64,000 nucleotides of DNA from Rhodococcus ruber (GTDB lineage Bacteria; Actinomycetota; Actinomycetes; Mycobacteriales; Mycobacteriaceae): the NCBI RefSeq assembly GCF_027270735.1, contig NZ_JAPWIJ010000004.1:434001-498000 (forward strand), given 5' to 3'. The notes beneath the pieces are model-generated. The model ran no database searches. It was not told the DNA's origin and saw only the letters and a program-made list of their open reading frames with translations. Each line of letters starts with the position of its first letter. Position 1 is the first letter of the stretch. Positions 16,822 through 25,824 of this stretch are shown piece after piece. Made by a program: the position numbers and the translations under genes.

Positions 16822-16876
16822 CCCACTTCGCCCCACGATCAGCGAAAGTCCCCACTTCTCCCCACTCGAGCCCCAC
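16822..16876 (-). repeat. Cluster of five GTGGG boxes, minus orientation, far upstream of mraZ
   Basis: On the minus strand GTGGG occurs at plus-strand positions 16822-16826, 16832-16836, 16851-16855, 16861-16865 and 16872-16876, with spacings of 10, 19, 10 and 11 bp. These match the half-sites of the MraZ box at 17073-17107 in sequence and helical spacing but point the other way. A second MraZ-binding array is likely (inference). Confidence 0.5.
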
Positions 16877-16996
16877 TGAGCCCCTTCGAGGGGCTGCCGC
16901 TCCGCCGTCGATGGTGTGAAAGGCCTGGTCGTACCGCCGTACCGGGGGAGTTCGAGTGATCTTTGTCCGATGGGGGCGGCTTTCCATGTGCGGGTG

Positions 16997-17025
16997 CTGA
17001 CCGTCAATTCGAGCAGTCTTACTGT
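16997..17025 (+). promoter_or_regulatory. Predicted promoter of the dcw cluster (Pmra)
   Basis: CTGACC (16997-17002) and TACTGT (17020-17025) are separated by exactly 17 bp, giving a start at about 17032. The forward MraZ boxes then lie about 40-75 bases inside the leader. Confidence 0.5.
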
Positions 17026-17072
17026 CGCTGAGCTGCGGAGATGTGGAATCGCCCAAAGTTTTCACGCTGCGA

Positions 17073-17107
17073 ATGGTTCGAAGTGGGGGAGAGTGGGGTA
17101 AAGTGGT
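17073..17107 (+). promoter_or_regulatory. MraZ box: four direct repeats at 10-bp spacing
   Basis: ATGGT (17073), GTGGG (17083), GTGGG (17093) and GTGGT (17103) repeat with exact 10-bp period; the last is within AAAGTGG, the half-site known for MraZ in other bacteria. The array sits 33-67 bp before the mraZ start, fitting autoregulation of the dcw operon by MraZ. Confidence 0.7.
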
Positions 17108-17139
17108 CCGCAGCGGAGAGTCGAGGCTGGAGGTGGCGA

Positions 17140-17571
17140 GTGTTTCTCGGTACCTACACGCCGAAGCTCGACGACAAGGGTCGACTGACGTTGCCGGCCA
17201 AGTTTCGGGACGCGCTTGCAGGAGGTGTCATGGTGAGCAAGGGGCAGGATTTCAGCCTCGCGGTCTACACCGCGGCAGACTTCGAGGAGCGGTCTCGGAA
17301 GCTGACGGCGGCGTCTCGTTCCAACCCGAAAGCCCGCGCCTATGTACGTCAGTTCTTCTCGGGAACCGATGAGCAACGGCCGGACGGACAGGGACGTATC
17401 ACCATCAGCCCAGAGCACCGTCGCTACGCGGGACTCGAACGTAACTGTGTGGTGATCGGTTCGATGGATTTCATCGAAATCTGGAACGACGAGGCATGGG
17501 CCCGCTACTCCGCTGAAAACGAGCAGGACTTCTCCGACGCTTTCGACGAATCCCTCGGAGGGATCTTGTAA
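17140..17571 (+). CDS. mraZ: Transcriptional regulator MraZ
   Basis: A 143-residue protein, identical in length to M. tuberculosis MraZ. It has the two tandem AbrB-like halves with the DxxGR signature in each: DDKGRLTLP (about 10-18) and DGQGRITIS (about 85-93). MraZ assembles into a ring and binds direct repeats in front of the division/cell-wall cluster. The GTG at 17140 ([11 protein letters not shown]) is chosen over an upstream ATG at 17041 because GGAGG lies 6 bases before it and the extra residues would cover the MraZ box. A 219-bp gap with a repeated hairpin element separates it from rsmH. Confidence 0.96.
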   Translation: MFLGTYTPKLDDKGRLTLPAKFRDALAGGVMVSKGQDFSLAVYTAADFEERSRKLTAASRSNPKARAYVRQFFSGTDEQRPDGQGRITISPEHRRYAGLERNCVVIGSMDFIEIWNDEAWARYSAENEQDFSDAFDESLGGIL

Positions 17572-17611
17572 CCCGCCCAGGTCGCCTGCGAGTGCAGCGA
17601 GGCCTCTGCCC

Positions 17612-17689
17612 GATCAGAACCCTGACGTTCTTCCCCAACGCCAGGTTTCGCAGATCAGGACCCTGACGTTCTTCCCCAACGCCAGGTTC
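17612..17689. repeat. Two direct copies of a 36-bp hairpin-forming element (REP-like)
   Basis: The units start at 17612 and 17653 (period 41) and are identical over about 36 bp except for one base. Each carries CCTGACGTT and AACGCCAGG around CTTCCCC, a 9-bp stem that on the minus strand pairs fully with one G-U. The element lies between mraZ and rsmH, is non-coding, and looks like a REP-type dispersed repeat; it could also attenuate or process the dcw transcript. Confidence 0.6.
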
Positions 17690-17790
17690 CCTATCGGACA
17701 GGGACCTCGAAGCATTCGCACCGGCGTCCGTGGGCAACCCGCACGGCCCGGACCCGGGCGAGACGTACGCACGCACGACCGGGAGGAATC

Positions 17791-18822
17791 ATGACGGAGG
17801 GTGACGGGCGGGACGAGAGCGCATCGTCCGCCGACGGACCCGATCGTCGATCCACAGGTCCGCTGCACGTACCGGTTCGACTCGACCGCGCGGACGAATT
17901 GCTGGGACCCGCACTCGATTCCGCAGACGGCACCCGCGTCATGATCGACGCGACGCTTGGACTCGGTGGTCACGCCGAACACTTCCTCCGAACCTATCCG
18001 CACCTGCACCTCATCGGACTCGATCGCGATCCCGACGCACTCCGACTCGCCGGATCCCGGCTGGCCCCGTTCTCCGATCGAATCACGTTGGTGCACACAA
18101 CGTACGACGGGATCGCAGAGGCACTCGACGAAGCCGGTCTGCCGGCACTCGAATCCGTGCACGCCATCCTGTTCGACCTCGGAGTGTCGTCGATGCAGCT
18201 GGACGAGTCCGATCGCGGATTCGCCTACTCCGTCGATGCGCCGCTGGACATGCGGATGAATCCGACGGTGGGCATCACCGCTGCCGACGTGCTCAATACC
18301 TACTCGCACGGTGACATCGCGCGGGTGCTCAGCACCTACGGCGAGGAGCGGTTCGCCGGCAAGATCGCCTCCGCTGTTCTGCGACGACGTGAGCACACGC
18401 CGTTCACCACGAGCGGACCGTTGGTCGAGCTGCTCTACGCCGCAATCCCGGCCGCGACGCGGCGCACCGGTGGACACCCAGCCAAGCGCACCTTTCAAGC
18501 CCTGCGCATCGAGGTCAACGGCGAGCTGGATTCGCTGAAGTCTGCGGTGCCTGCCGGGCTCGAGGCCTTGGCTGTAGGTGGCCGGGTGGTCTTCATGTCG
18601 TATCAGTCGCTCGAAGACCGAGTCGTCAAGCAGGAGTTGGCCCCTCGGATCAAGTCCCGTAGCCCGGAGGGGCTGCCGGTCGAGCTTCCCGGAATGGGTC
18701 CGGAGTTTCGGCTCCTGACCAGAGGTGCCGAGCGCGCCTCGGATGAAGAAATCGACGTCAACCCACGTTCGGCTCCGGTGAGATTGCGCGCCGCCGAACG
18801 GATTGCAAGGAGAGCGGAATGA
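17791..18822 (+). CDS. rsmH: 16S rRNA (cytosine(1402)-N(4))-methyltransferase
   Basis: A 343-residue SAM-dependent methyltransferase (MraW) that modifies C1402 in the decoding centre. A Ser/Asp-rich N-terminal extension of about 28 residues precedes HVPVRLDR, then the SAM loop [14 protein letters not shown] (about 53-66) and LDRDPDAL. The family motif [11 protein letters not shown] and the C-terminal [15 protein letters not shown] are clear. GGAGGAATC precedes the ATG. Its last codons overlap the next gene (ATGA). Confidence 0.96.
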   Translation: MTEGDGRDESASSADGPDRRSTGPLHVPVRLDRADELLGPALDSADGTRVMIDATLGLGGHAEHFLRTYPHLHLIGLDRDPDALRLAGSRLAPFSDRITLVHTTYDGIAEALDEAGLPALESVHAILFDLGVSSMQLDESDRGFAYSVDAPLDMRMNPTVGITAADVLNTYSHGDIARVLSTYGEERFAGKIASAVLRRREHTPFTTSGPLVELLYAAIPAATRRTGGHPAKRTFQALRIEVNGELDSLKSAVPAGLEALAVGGRVVFMSYQSLEDRVVKQELAPRIKSRSPEGLPVELPGMGPEFRLLTRGAERASDEEIDVNPRSAPVRLRAAERIARRAE

Positions 18823-19625
18823 CGGTTCCAGGCACAACCGTTGGAACACAACGCAATCGGGTTCCCCTGGTACGCCCTGAACGTACAGGTAAGGGCAGCG
18901 GACGATCCGGCGCCGCTCTTCGTGCGTACGAGCGCAGGCAGCAGCGCGCCTCGATTCACACGTCGGACTCGGCTCGTGGTTCGGGCTCTCGGCGGTCGAT
19001 CGACGGAGGGGCTATCGCTGCGCGAATTCCGTTCGTCGCCTTGATCATCGGCTTGCTCGCCCTCGGGCTCGGCCTGACGTTGTTGCTGACCACACGGTCT
19101 GCCGGCGACTCCTACGACCTCAGTGCCGCCAAGGCCGTCAACACCGAACTGGCACAGCAACGGGCGTCCCTGCAGAAGGACGTCGAGTTGGCGGAATCCG
19201 CGCCCGAGTTGGCCCGCAAAGCCGCTGGTCTCGGTATGGTTCCGGTCAAGAACTCCACGCGCCTGATAGTTGCGCCGGACGGCGGTGTTCAGGTCGTGGG
19301 CACCCCGGCTCCGGCCGACGGTGCGCCGGTTGCTCCGCTCGATCCGGTAGCTCCCGCCGGTGCAGGCGAGAGCACCGTCCCCAATGCGGGAGCACAGTCG
19401 CAGCAACTGACGCCGCGCAGCGCATCGCAGCCCAACCGGACGTCGGGGACGGTCGATACCCGTGCCGCCACGCCGAGTGCAAGCAATGGCGCTGGAAACG
19501 CAGCTCTTCCTGAACAATTCATTCCCATGAGCATCCCCTCGCTCGAGACACCGTCGACCGAAGCCCCGTCGACCGCTACCCCTGCGACTCCGGCCACCGA
19601 AGAAGCCGCGGGTGACGGGCAGTGA
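18819..19625 (+). CDS. ftsL: FtsL-like division protein (Rv2164c type)
   Basis: A 268-residue bitopic protein. A basic cytosolic segment of about 65 residues precedes a single helix (about 68-90, [21 protein letters not shown]), then a short periplasmic heptad-like region ([22 protein letters not shown]) and a long Pro/Ala/Thr-rich tail. This arrangement, and the place between rsmH and ftsI, is that of actinobacterial FtsL (Rv2164c in M. tuberculosis), a member of the FtsQLB complex that activates FtsWI. The ATG overlaps the rsmH stop and its own end overlaps ftsI by GTGA, so the three are translationally coupled. The tail is low complexity and varies between species. Confidence 0.88.
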   Translation: MTVPGTTVGTQRNRVPLVRPERTGKGSGRSGAALRAYERRQQRASIHTSDSARGSGSRRSIDGGAIAARIPFVALIIGLLALGLGLTLLLTTRSAGDSYDLSAAKAVNTELAQQRASLQKDVELAESAPELARKAAGLGMVPVKNSTRLIVAPDGGVQVVGTPAPADGAPVAPLDPVAPAGAGESTVPNAGAQSQQLTPRSASQPNRTSGTVDTRAATPSASNGAGNAALPEQFIPMSIPSLETPSTEAPSTATPATPATEEAAGDGQ

Positions 19626-21478
19626 CCAGGCCTACGCCTGCTCCGAGTCGACGGCCACCGAGCCGAAAGCGTCTCGACTCGTCCACTTTTCGGTTCCGTC
19701 ACGGAACCGGCAGAATTCTGATGTACGTGGCGCTGGCCGTCGCGGCAGCTCAATTGCTGTGGATCCAGGGTTTCGACGGTCCGAGACTGTCGGCCGAGTC
19801 GGCGTCGCAGCGCACCACCACCCTTGTCGATCCCGCCATGCGCGGGTCGATTCTCGATCGCAACGGCAATCCGATCGCCTTCACGATGGAGGCGAAAGCG
19901 CTGACGTTCCAGCCGGTTCGGGTTCGTAAGGAACTCGACGAGGCCAGGGCGAAGAATCCCAGTGCTCCGGAGACCGAGCAGTACCTCGAGGATATCGCCG
20001 CGCGCATCCACAACGATCTCGGCGATGTGATCAGCGAGAAGGATCTGCTCGCGAAACTGAAGAGCAACGACGAATTCACCTATCTGGCACGGGGTGTGGA
20101 CGCCACCGTGGCGTCGAAGATCAGTGCGGATTTCAAGCAGGTCGGGCTCGAGCGTCAGGACATTCGGGAGTATCCGGGCGGATCTCTGGCCGCCAACATC
20201 GTCGGTGCCACTGGTTGGGACGGACACGGTCTGCTCGGCCTGGAGGATTCGCTCGACGCGACTTTGGCCGGAACCGACGGTTCGCAGACCTACGACCGCG
20301 GTTCCGACGGTGCCGTCATTCCCGGCAGCTGGCGTGACAAGCAGCCCGCGGTCAACGGTTCCAGCGTCGAACTGACCATCGATGCAGACCTTCAGTACTA
20401 CGTACAGCAGCAGGTGCAGTTGGCGAAGGACCTGTCCGGAGCGAAGAACGCGTCTGCCTACGTGCAGGATTCGCGGACCGGTGAAGTGCTGGCGATGTCG
20501 AACGACAACACCTTCAACGCCGGTATCGGTGTCGGTAACAACGAGCGCACCAAGGAGATGGGCAATCTGCCCGTCACCACTCCGTTCGAGCCCGGTTCGG
20601 TGAACAAGATCATCACGGCGGCTGCGGCCATCGAATACGGACTCACCACACCGGACGAGGTGTTGCAGGTGCCGGGCAGCATCTTCATGTCCGGAGTGTC
20701 GGTCAGGGATGCGTGGGAACACGGTGTCGCGCCGTACACCACGACCGGCGTGTTCGGTAAGTCCTCGAACGTCGGCACGTTGATGCTGGCCCAACGCGTC
20801 GGCGAGGACCGATACGCAGACATGCTCAGCAGGTTCGGCCTCGGCCAGCGCAGTGATGTCGGTCTGCCCAACGAGAGCGCTGGAAGCGTGCCCAGTCGGG
20901 ATCAGTGGTCGGGCGGCACGTTTGCCAACCTTCCCATCGGTCAGGGCCTGTCGATGACGCTGCTGCAGATGACCGGGATGTACCAGGCGATCGCCAACAA
21001 CGGCGTGCGTATTCCTCCGCGCATCGTCGAGGCGACGGTGGACGCCAACGGTCAGCGGACCGAGACCCAGCGGCCGGACGGGGTGTACGTGGTCAGTCCG
21101 GATACCGCGAAGACGGTTCGCAACATGTTCCGTTCCGTCACCCAGGACGACACGGGCAACCAGCGCGGCACGGGAGTGGCCGCCGGTGTCGAGGGCTACC
21201 AGATCAGTGGCAAGACCGGTACGGCTCAGCAGGTCGATCCGGAATGCAAGTGCTATTCCAATTCGAACTACTGGATCACCTTCGCGGGTATCGCGCCCGC
21301 CGACGATCCTCGCTACGTGATCGGCATCATGCTCGACGCCCCTACCCGCAGCGCCGACGGCTCGGGCGGTCAGTCGGCAGCCCCTCTGTTCCACAACATC
21401 GCCAGCTGGATGCTGCAGCGGGACAGTGTGCCCATGTCGGCAGACCCCGGACCCAAGCTGGTTCTGCAGGCGGACTGA
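19622..21478 (+). CDS. ftsI: Septal peptidoglycan transpeptidase (class B PBP, FtsI/PbpB)
   Basis: A 618-residue class B penicillin-binding protein. One N-terminal helix (about 36-54) anchors a PBP-dimerisation domain and a C-terminal transpeptidase domain. Active-site motifs are complete: the SxxK tetrad S326-V-N-K, the SxN motif at S381-S-N, and K531-T-G. A CKCYSN sequence close to KTG is a small Cys-containing insertion. It crosslinks peptidoglycan at the septum with FtsW. The GTG start overlaps the ftsL stop. In mycobacteria PbpB interacts with Wag31 and FtsW, both encoded nearby. Confidence 0.96.
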   Translation: MTRPTPAPSRRPPSRKRLDSSTFRFRHGTGRILMYVALAVAAAQLLWIQGFDGPRLSAESASQRTTTLVDPAMRGSILDRNGNPIAFTMEAKALTFQPVRVRKELDEARAKNPSAPETEQYLEDIAARIHNDLGDVISEKDLLAKLKSNDEFTYLARGVDATVASKISADFKQVGLERQDIREYPGGSLAANIVGATGWDGHGLLGLEDSLDATLAGTDGSQTYDRGSDGAVIPGSWRDKQPAVNGSSVELTIDADLQYYVQQQVQLAKDLSGAKNASAYVQDSRTGEVLAMSNDNTFNAGIGVGNNERTKEMGNLPVTTPFEPGSVNKIITAAAAIEYGLTTPDEVLQVPGSIFMSGVSVRDAWEHGVAPYTTTGVFGKSSNVGTLMLAQRVGEDRYADMLSRFGLGQRSDVGLPNESAGSVPSRDQWSGGTFANLPIGQGLSMTLLQMTGMYQAIANNGVRIPPRIVEATVDANGQRTETQRPDGVYVVSPDTAKTVRNMFRSVTQDDTGNQRGTGVAAGVEGYQISGKTGTAQQVDPECKCYSNSNYWITFAGIAPADDPRYVIGIMLDAPTRSADGSGGQSAAPLFHNIASWMLQRDSVPMSADPGPKLVLQAD

Positions 21479-21636
21479 GTTCCGAACCCGCCGGTCCTTC
21501 GAGTCGGGGCGGCAACATCGCGATCCCGGTCGCCGGTAATCTGACACATCGGTTCGGGCGCGTTCGTTCGGCCGCCGCCGCGGCGTGATCGAGCCGGGCA
21601 GGCGCGCGCCCTGCAGTAGAGAGGAAGGGAGCAGGA

Positions 21637-23238
21637 GTGACTGTCTCAGCGGATTCACAACCGGCTCCGGGTTCACGTCCGGCGCACCCACCGCACACCG
21701 AGGTGTCCGAGGTGGCGTCCGCGGCCGGAGCCACGATCGGTGCCGGAGACCCCGCAGGCGTGCGCGTGACCGGCATCGATCTGCGAGCACAGTCCGTCCT
21801 GTCCGGTGATCTCTTCGCGGCGTTGCCCGGTTCGTCTCGCCACGGAGCCGAATTCGCGGCGGACGCGGTCGGTCGCGGTGCCGTGGCCGTTCTCACCGAC
21901 CCCGCCGGACTCGAGATCGTGGTGCGCGCCCTCGCCGGCGTCGACCGACAGGTTCCGGTGCTCGTGCACGATCGTCCGCGGCAGGTGTTGGGTGCGGTGT
22001 CCGCGTTGATCTACGGCAATCCCTCGTCGAAGATGACCGTCGTCGGGATCACCGGAACTTCGGGGAAGACGACGACGTCGTATCTGGTCGAGGCAGGCCT
22101 GACGGCCGCCGGTCGTCGGTGCGGGTTGATCGGCACCATCGAGACACGCGTCGCAGGTCGGTACGTACCGAGCGCACTCACCACGCCCGAGGCACCGCAG
22201 TTGCACGCGCTCTTCGCCGTGATGGTGGAAGAGGGGGTCGACACAGTGGTGATGGAAGTGTCCTCGCACGCGTTGTCTCTGGGCCGAGTCGACGGAACCC
22301 GCTTCGCGGTCGGAGCGTTCACCAATCTTTCTCAGGACCATCTCGACTTTCACGACTCGCTCGAGGATTACTTCCTGGCGAAGAGTCGGCTTTTCGCGGC
22401 CGACTCCGCTGTACGCGCCGACACCGCGGTCGTCTGTGTCGACGATGCGTGGGGTGTGCGGATGGCAGACATCGCTCGCGCGGCCGGGTCGACGGTGGTG
22501 ACCGCATCCACCGGTGACGACTCGCAATGGACGGTGTCGGACTGGGCCAAGCACGACGACGGCACGCAGTCGTTCGTCGTCGCCGATCCGAACGGCCTCT
22601 CGCTGCCGGTTTCGGTCCGACTCCCGGGTCGCTACAACGTGGCGAATGCCGTGCTGGCGCTGGCGACCTGCGCGGCGGCCGGTGTCGACGTGCCGACGGC
22701 GGCGGCGGGGCTCGCGACGGTCGACGTGCCCGGACGCGTACAGCGCATCGATCGAGGTCAGAACTTCCTGGCCGTTGTGGACTACGCGCACAAGCCCGCG
22801 GCCGTCGAGGCCGTACTGGCGACGTTGCGCGAATCCTCCCGTGGACGGATTGCGGTCGTGCTCGGAGCAGGCGGAGACCGCGACACCGCCAAGCGTCCGC
22901 TGATGGGTGCAGCCGGGGCGCGGGGAGCCGATCTCCTCGTGGTGACCGACGACAACCCGCGCAGCGAGGACCCGGCCGTCATCAGGCAGGCCGTGGAAGA
23001 CGGAGCGCTGTCCGTGCCGGACGATGTTCGTGGTGAAGTCAGAAATGTGGCAGGCCGCGCGGCGGCGATCGAACAGGCCGTGGTGTGGGCGCGCGAAGGG
23101 GACGTTGTGTTGATCGCAGGAAAAGGGCACGAGACCGGCCAGGAGATCGCAGGGGTGAAGCACCCGTTCGACGACAGAGTGGTACTCGCCTCGGCTATCG
23201 ACGCGCGGTTGGTCGGCACGAGCGCGGGCGTCCGGTGA
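21637..23238 (+). CDS. murE: UDP-N-acetylmuramoyl-L-alanyl-D-glutamate--2,6-diaminopimelate ligase
   Basis: A 533-residue Mur ligase that adds meso-diaminopimelate, the third stem residue, in the cytosol. The ATP loop [16 protein letters not shown] (about 137-152), the carbamylated-Lys region (YFLAKSRLF), [10 protein letters not shown] and the meso-A2pm-selecting DNPRSEDP near the C-terminus are all present. The DNPR motif supports diaminopimelate rather than lysine. The GTG at 21637 is preceded by AGGAAGGGAGCAGGA. A 158-bp gap follows ftsI, the largest in this part of the cluster, and could hold a minor promoter. Its stop overlaps murF by GTGA. Confidence 0.97.
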   Translation: MTVSADSQPAPGSRPAHPPHTEVSEVASAAGATIGAGDPAGVRVTGIDLRAQSVLSGDLFAALPGSSRHGAEFAADAVGRGAVAVLTDPAGLEIVVRALAGVDRQVPVLVHDRPRQVLGAVSALIYGNPSSKMTVVGITGTSGKTTTSYLVEAGLTAAGRRCGLIGTIETRVAGRYVPSALTTPEAPQLHALFAVMVEEGVDTVVMEVSSHALSLGRVDGTRFAVGAFTNLSQDHLDFHDSLEDYFLAKSRLFAADSAVRADTAVVCVDDAWGVRMADIARAAGSTVVTASTGDDSQWTVSDWAKHDDGTQSFVVADPNGLSLPVSVRLPGRYNVANAVLALATCAAAGVDVPTAAAGLATVDVPGRVQRIDRGQNFLAVVDYAHKPAAVEAVLATLRESSRGRIAVVLGAGGDRDTAKRPLMGAAGARGADLLVVTDDNPRSEDPAVIRQAVEDGALSVPDDVRGEVRNVAGRAAAIEQAVVWAREGDVVLIAGKGHETGQEIAGVKHPFDDRVVLASAIDARLVGTSAGVR

Positions 23239-24740
23239 TACCGCTGACGATGGGCCGTATCGCCGAGATCGTCGGAGGCACACTGCACGACGTGTCTGAC
23301 CCGACGGTTGTGGTGCCAGGACCGGTGGAGTTCGATTCCCGCAAGGTGACCCCCGGCAGCATCTTTCTCGCCCTTCCCGGAGCCAAGGCGGACGGTCACG
23401 ACCACGCCGCCGACGCGGTTGCCGCAGGTGCGGCGTTGGTACTGGCCGCGCGTCCGGTCGGCGTACCGGCCGTGGTCGTCCATCCGGTCCCGCACGACAG
23501 TCGTGCAATGGCGCTCGAGAACGATCCGGACGGTTCCGGTTCGGCGGTTTTGACCGCACTCGGAGCTCTGGCCCGGGCCTCGGTGCTCGAGTTGACCGCA
23601 GAGCACGGCCTGACCGTCGTCGGTGTGACGGGATCGTCGGGAAAGACCTCCACCAAGGATCTGATCTCCGCGGTACTCGAACCGCTCGGCTCGGTGGTGG
23701 CCCCGCCCGGATCGTTCAACAACGAACTCGGCCACCCGTGGACGGCTCTGCGGGCAGACGCCGATACCGACTTCCTGTGTCTCGAGCTGTCGGCCAGGGG
23801 AATCGGCCACATCGCCGAACTTGCCGAGCTCGCGCCTCCGCGGATCGGGGTAGTGCTCAACGTGGGCACGGCGCACCTGGGCGAGTTCGGGTCGCGTGCG
23901 GCCATCGCGTTGGCCAAGGGTGAACTCGTCGAGGCTCTGCCGAGTGCCGCCGACGGGGGAGTGGCGATCCTCAACATCGACGATCGTCTGGTTGCCGAGA
24001 TGGCGACGCGGACAACGGCATCGGTCGTCATGGTGGGACGCAGCGCCGATGCGGACGTCAGAGCGGTCGACGTGCAGGTCGATACCGACGCTCGCGCGTC
24101 GTTCACGCTCGAATGCGCGGCCGGCACCGCAGCGATCACGCTGGCGGTGCACGGTGAGCACCAGGTCGGCAACGCGCTCGCGGCAGCGGCCGTCGCGCTC
24201 GAATGCGGAGCAACGGTGGCGCAGGTGGCCGACGCATTGTCGACTGCTGCTCCGACGTCCATCAGGCGGATGGACGTGCGTACTCGCGCCGACGGGGTCA
24301 CCGTCGTCAACGATTCCTACAACGCCAACCCAGATTCGATGCGCGCCGCACTCAAGGCCCTGGTTTCGATGTCGCGCCGTGACGACGGGCCCAAGCGTCG
24401 CAGCTGGGCGGTTCTGGGAGAGATGGGCGAACTGGGTGCCGACTCGGTGGTCGAGCACGACGCGATCGGCCGACTGGCCGTGCGACTCGACGTCGATCGG
24501 TTGATCATCGTCGACTCGGGACGTCCCACCCGGGCGCTTCATCAAGGGGCGGTCATGGAAGGTTCGTGGGGCGAGGAGTCGATGCTCGTACCCGACCGCG
24601 AGTCGGCGATCGCGGTGCTCCTCGACGAGGTGCGTCCCGGCGACATCGTTCTGGTGAAAGCATCGCAGTCCGGCGCCATGTGGACAGTCGCCGACGCCGT
24701 CCTGGCCGAGTCGAGCGTCTTCGCGGAGGGCGAGCAGTGA
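23235..24740 (+). CDS. murF: UDP-N-acetylmuramoyl-tripeptide--D-alanyl-D-alanine ligase
   Basis: A 501-residue Mur ligase that attaches D-Ala-D-Ala to make the UDP-MurNAc-pentapeptide. N-terminal [17 protein letters not shown], the ATP loop [15 protein letters not shown] (about 133-147) and [11 protein letters not shown] with VLGEMGELG are family hallmarks. The GTG at 23235 overlaps the murE stop; the longer frame upstream is out of register with known MurF proteins. An ATG six codons downstream is an alternative. Coupled by GTGA to mraY. Confidence 0.97.
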   Translation: MIPLTMGRIAEIVGGTLHDVSDPTVVVPGPVEFDSRKVTPGSIFLALPGAKADGHDHAADAVAAGAALVLAARPVGVPAVVVHPVPHDSRAMALENDPDGSGSAVLTALGALARASVLELTAEHGLTVVGVTGSSGKTSTKDLISAVLEPLGSVVAPPGSFNNELGHPWTALRADADTDFLCLELSARGIGHIAELAELAPPRIGVVLNVGTAHLGEFGSRAAIALAKGELVEALPSAADGGVAILNIDDRLVAEMATRTTASVVMVGRSADADVRAVDVQVDTDARASFTLECAAGTAAITLAVHGEHQVGNALAAAAVALECGATVAQVADALSTAAPTSIRRMDVRTRADGVTVVNDSYNANPDSMRAALKALVSMSRRDDGPKRRSWAVLGEMGELGADSVVEHDAIGRLAVRLDVDRLIIVDSGRPTRALHQGAVMEGSWGEESMLVPDRESAIAVLLDEVRPGDIVLVKASQSGAMWTVADAVLAESSVFAEGEQ

Positions 24741-25822
24741 GGCAGATCCTGTTCGCCGGCGGCATCGCGCTCGCCGTCGCAATTCTGCTGACCCCGATAC
24801 TGATCAAGACCTTCTCGAAACAAGGCTTCGGTCAAGAGATTCGAGTGGAAGGTCCGGCGAGTCACCAGTCCAAGCGTGGTACGCCCACGATGGGCGGCGT
24901 GGCCATTCTGGTCGGAATCTGGGCCGGTTACTGGGGCTCTCACCTTATCGGGATCGGGTACGACGCCGACGGTCCGTCGGCCTCTGCTCTGCTGGTCCTC
25001 GGACTGACGACGGTGCTCGGGCTCGTCGGTTTCCTCGACGACTTCATCAAGATCCGCAAGCAGCGCAACCTGGGCCTGAACGCCACCGGCAAGTACGTCG
25101 GTCAGATAACGGCGGCGGTGCTGTTCGCAATTCTGGTACTGCAGTTCCGCAGCGACAGCGGGCTCACTCCCGGCAGTACTCAGCTCTCCTACGTTCGCGA
25201 CATCGCCACTTGGTCGATGTCGGCTGTCGTGTTCGTGTTCTTCGTCTGCCTCCTGGTGATCGCGTGGTCCAATTCGGTCAACCTCACCGACGGCCTCGAC
25301 GGCCTTGCCGCCGGGTCGATGACGTTGGTGCTCGGTGCCTACACCGTCATCACGTTCTGGCAGTACCGACAAGCCTGCGCCGGCCCCGCCGGGCCTGCCC
25401 CGGGATGCTACGACGTTCGAGACCCTCTCGACCTGGCTCTGGTCTGCGCCTCCGCTGCGGGCGCATGCATCGGTTTCCTGTGGTGGAACGCGGCCCCGGC
25501 CAAGATCTTCATGGGCGATACCGGGTCTCTCGCCCTCGGCGGCCTGATCGCAGGTCTGTCGGTGGTCACCAAGACCGAACTGATCATGGTCGTCATCGGT
25601 GCGCTGTTCGTCGCCGAGGCTGCGTCGGTCGTCATTCAGGTCGCGGTGTTCCGCTCCAGTCGCCGACGCGTGTTCCGCATGGCCCCGTTCCATCATCACT
25701 TCGAGTTGGCGGGGTGGGCCGAGACGACGGTGATCATCCGGTTCTGGTTGCTGGCCGCCATCGCGTCGGCCGTCGGACTCGCCCTGTTCTACAGCGAGTA
25801 CCTCGCTGCTGTCGGCGGATAG
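24737..25822 (+). CDS. mraY: Phospho-N-acetylmuramoyl-pentapeptide-transferase
   Basis: A 361-residue polytopic enzyme (MurX) that transfers phospho-MurNAc-pentapeptide to decaprenyl phosphate, making lipid I. About ten helices are visible. Conserved catalytic pieces are KRGTPTMGG (about 51-59), the DD pair in [36 protein letters not shown] and the HHHFE loop near the end. The GTG start at 24737 overlaps the murF stop and is followed directly by the first helix. It ends 2 bp before murD. Confidence 0.97.
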   Translation: MRQILFAGGIALAVAILLTPILIKTFSKQGFGQEIRVEGPASHQSKRGTPTMGGVAILVGIWAGYWGSHLIGIGYDADGPSASALLVLGLTTVLGLVGFLDDFIKIRKQRNLGLNATGKYVGQITAAVLFAILVLQFRSDSGLTPGSTQLSYVRDIATWSMSAVVFVFFVCLLVIAWSNSVNLTDGLDGLAAGSMTLVLGAYTVITFWQYRQACAGPAGPAPGCYDVRDPLDLALVCASAAGACIGFLWWNAAPAKIFMGDTGSLALGGLIAGLSVVTKTELIMVVIGALFVAEAASVVIQVAVFRSSRRRVFRMAPFHHHFELAGWAETTVIIRFWLLAAIASAVGLALFYSEYLAAVGG

Positions 25823-25824
25823 GC

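Larger units (their letters stand above)
16740..17139 (+). other. Long mraZ leader/promoter region without a gene
   Basis: About 400 bp between the DUF3040 terminator and mraZ. It holds the inverted GTGGG cluster, a GC-rich stretch around 16880-16970, the predicted Pmra promoter and the forward MraZ boxes. Short open frames here show no coding signs. Confidence 0.6.

Noticed and set aside
17073-17107. Short direct repeats as a CRISPR array or minisatellite
   Set aside because: The 10-bp period and GTGG half-sites upstream of mraZ fit MraZ binding; there are no spacers or cas genes.
17614-18849. Minus-strand 411-codon frame ending in repeated [10 protein letters not shown]
   Set aside because: It is antisense to rsmH and its C-terminus merely translates the 36-bp repeats; not a gene.
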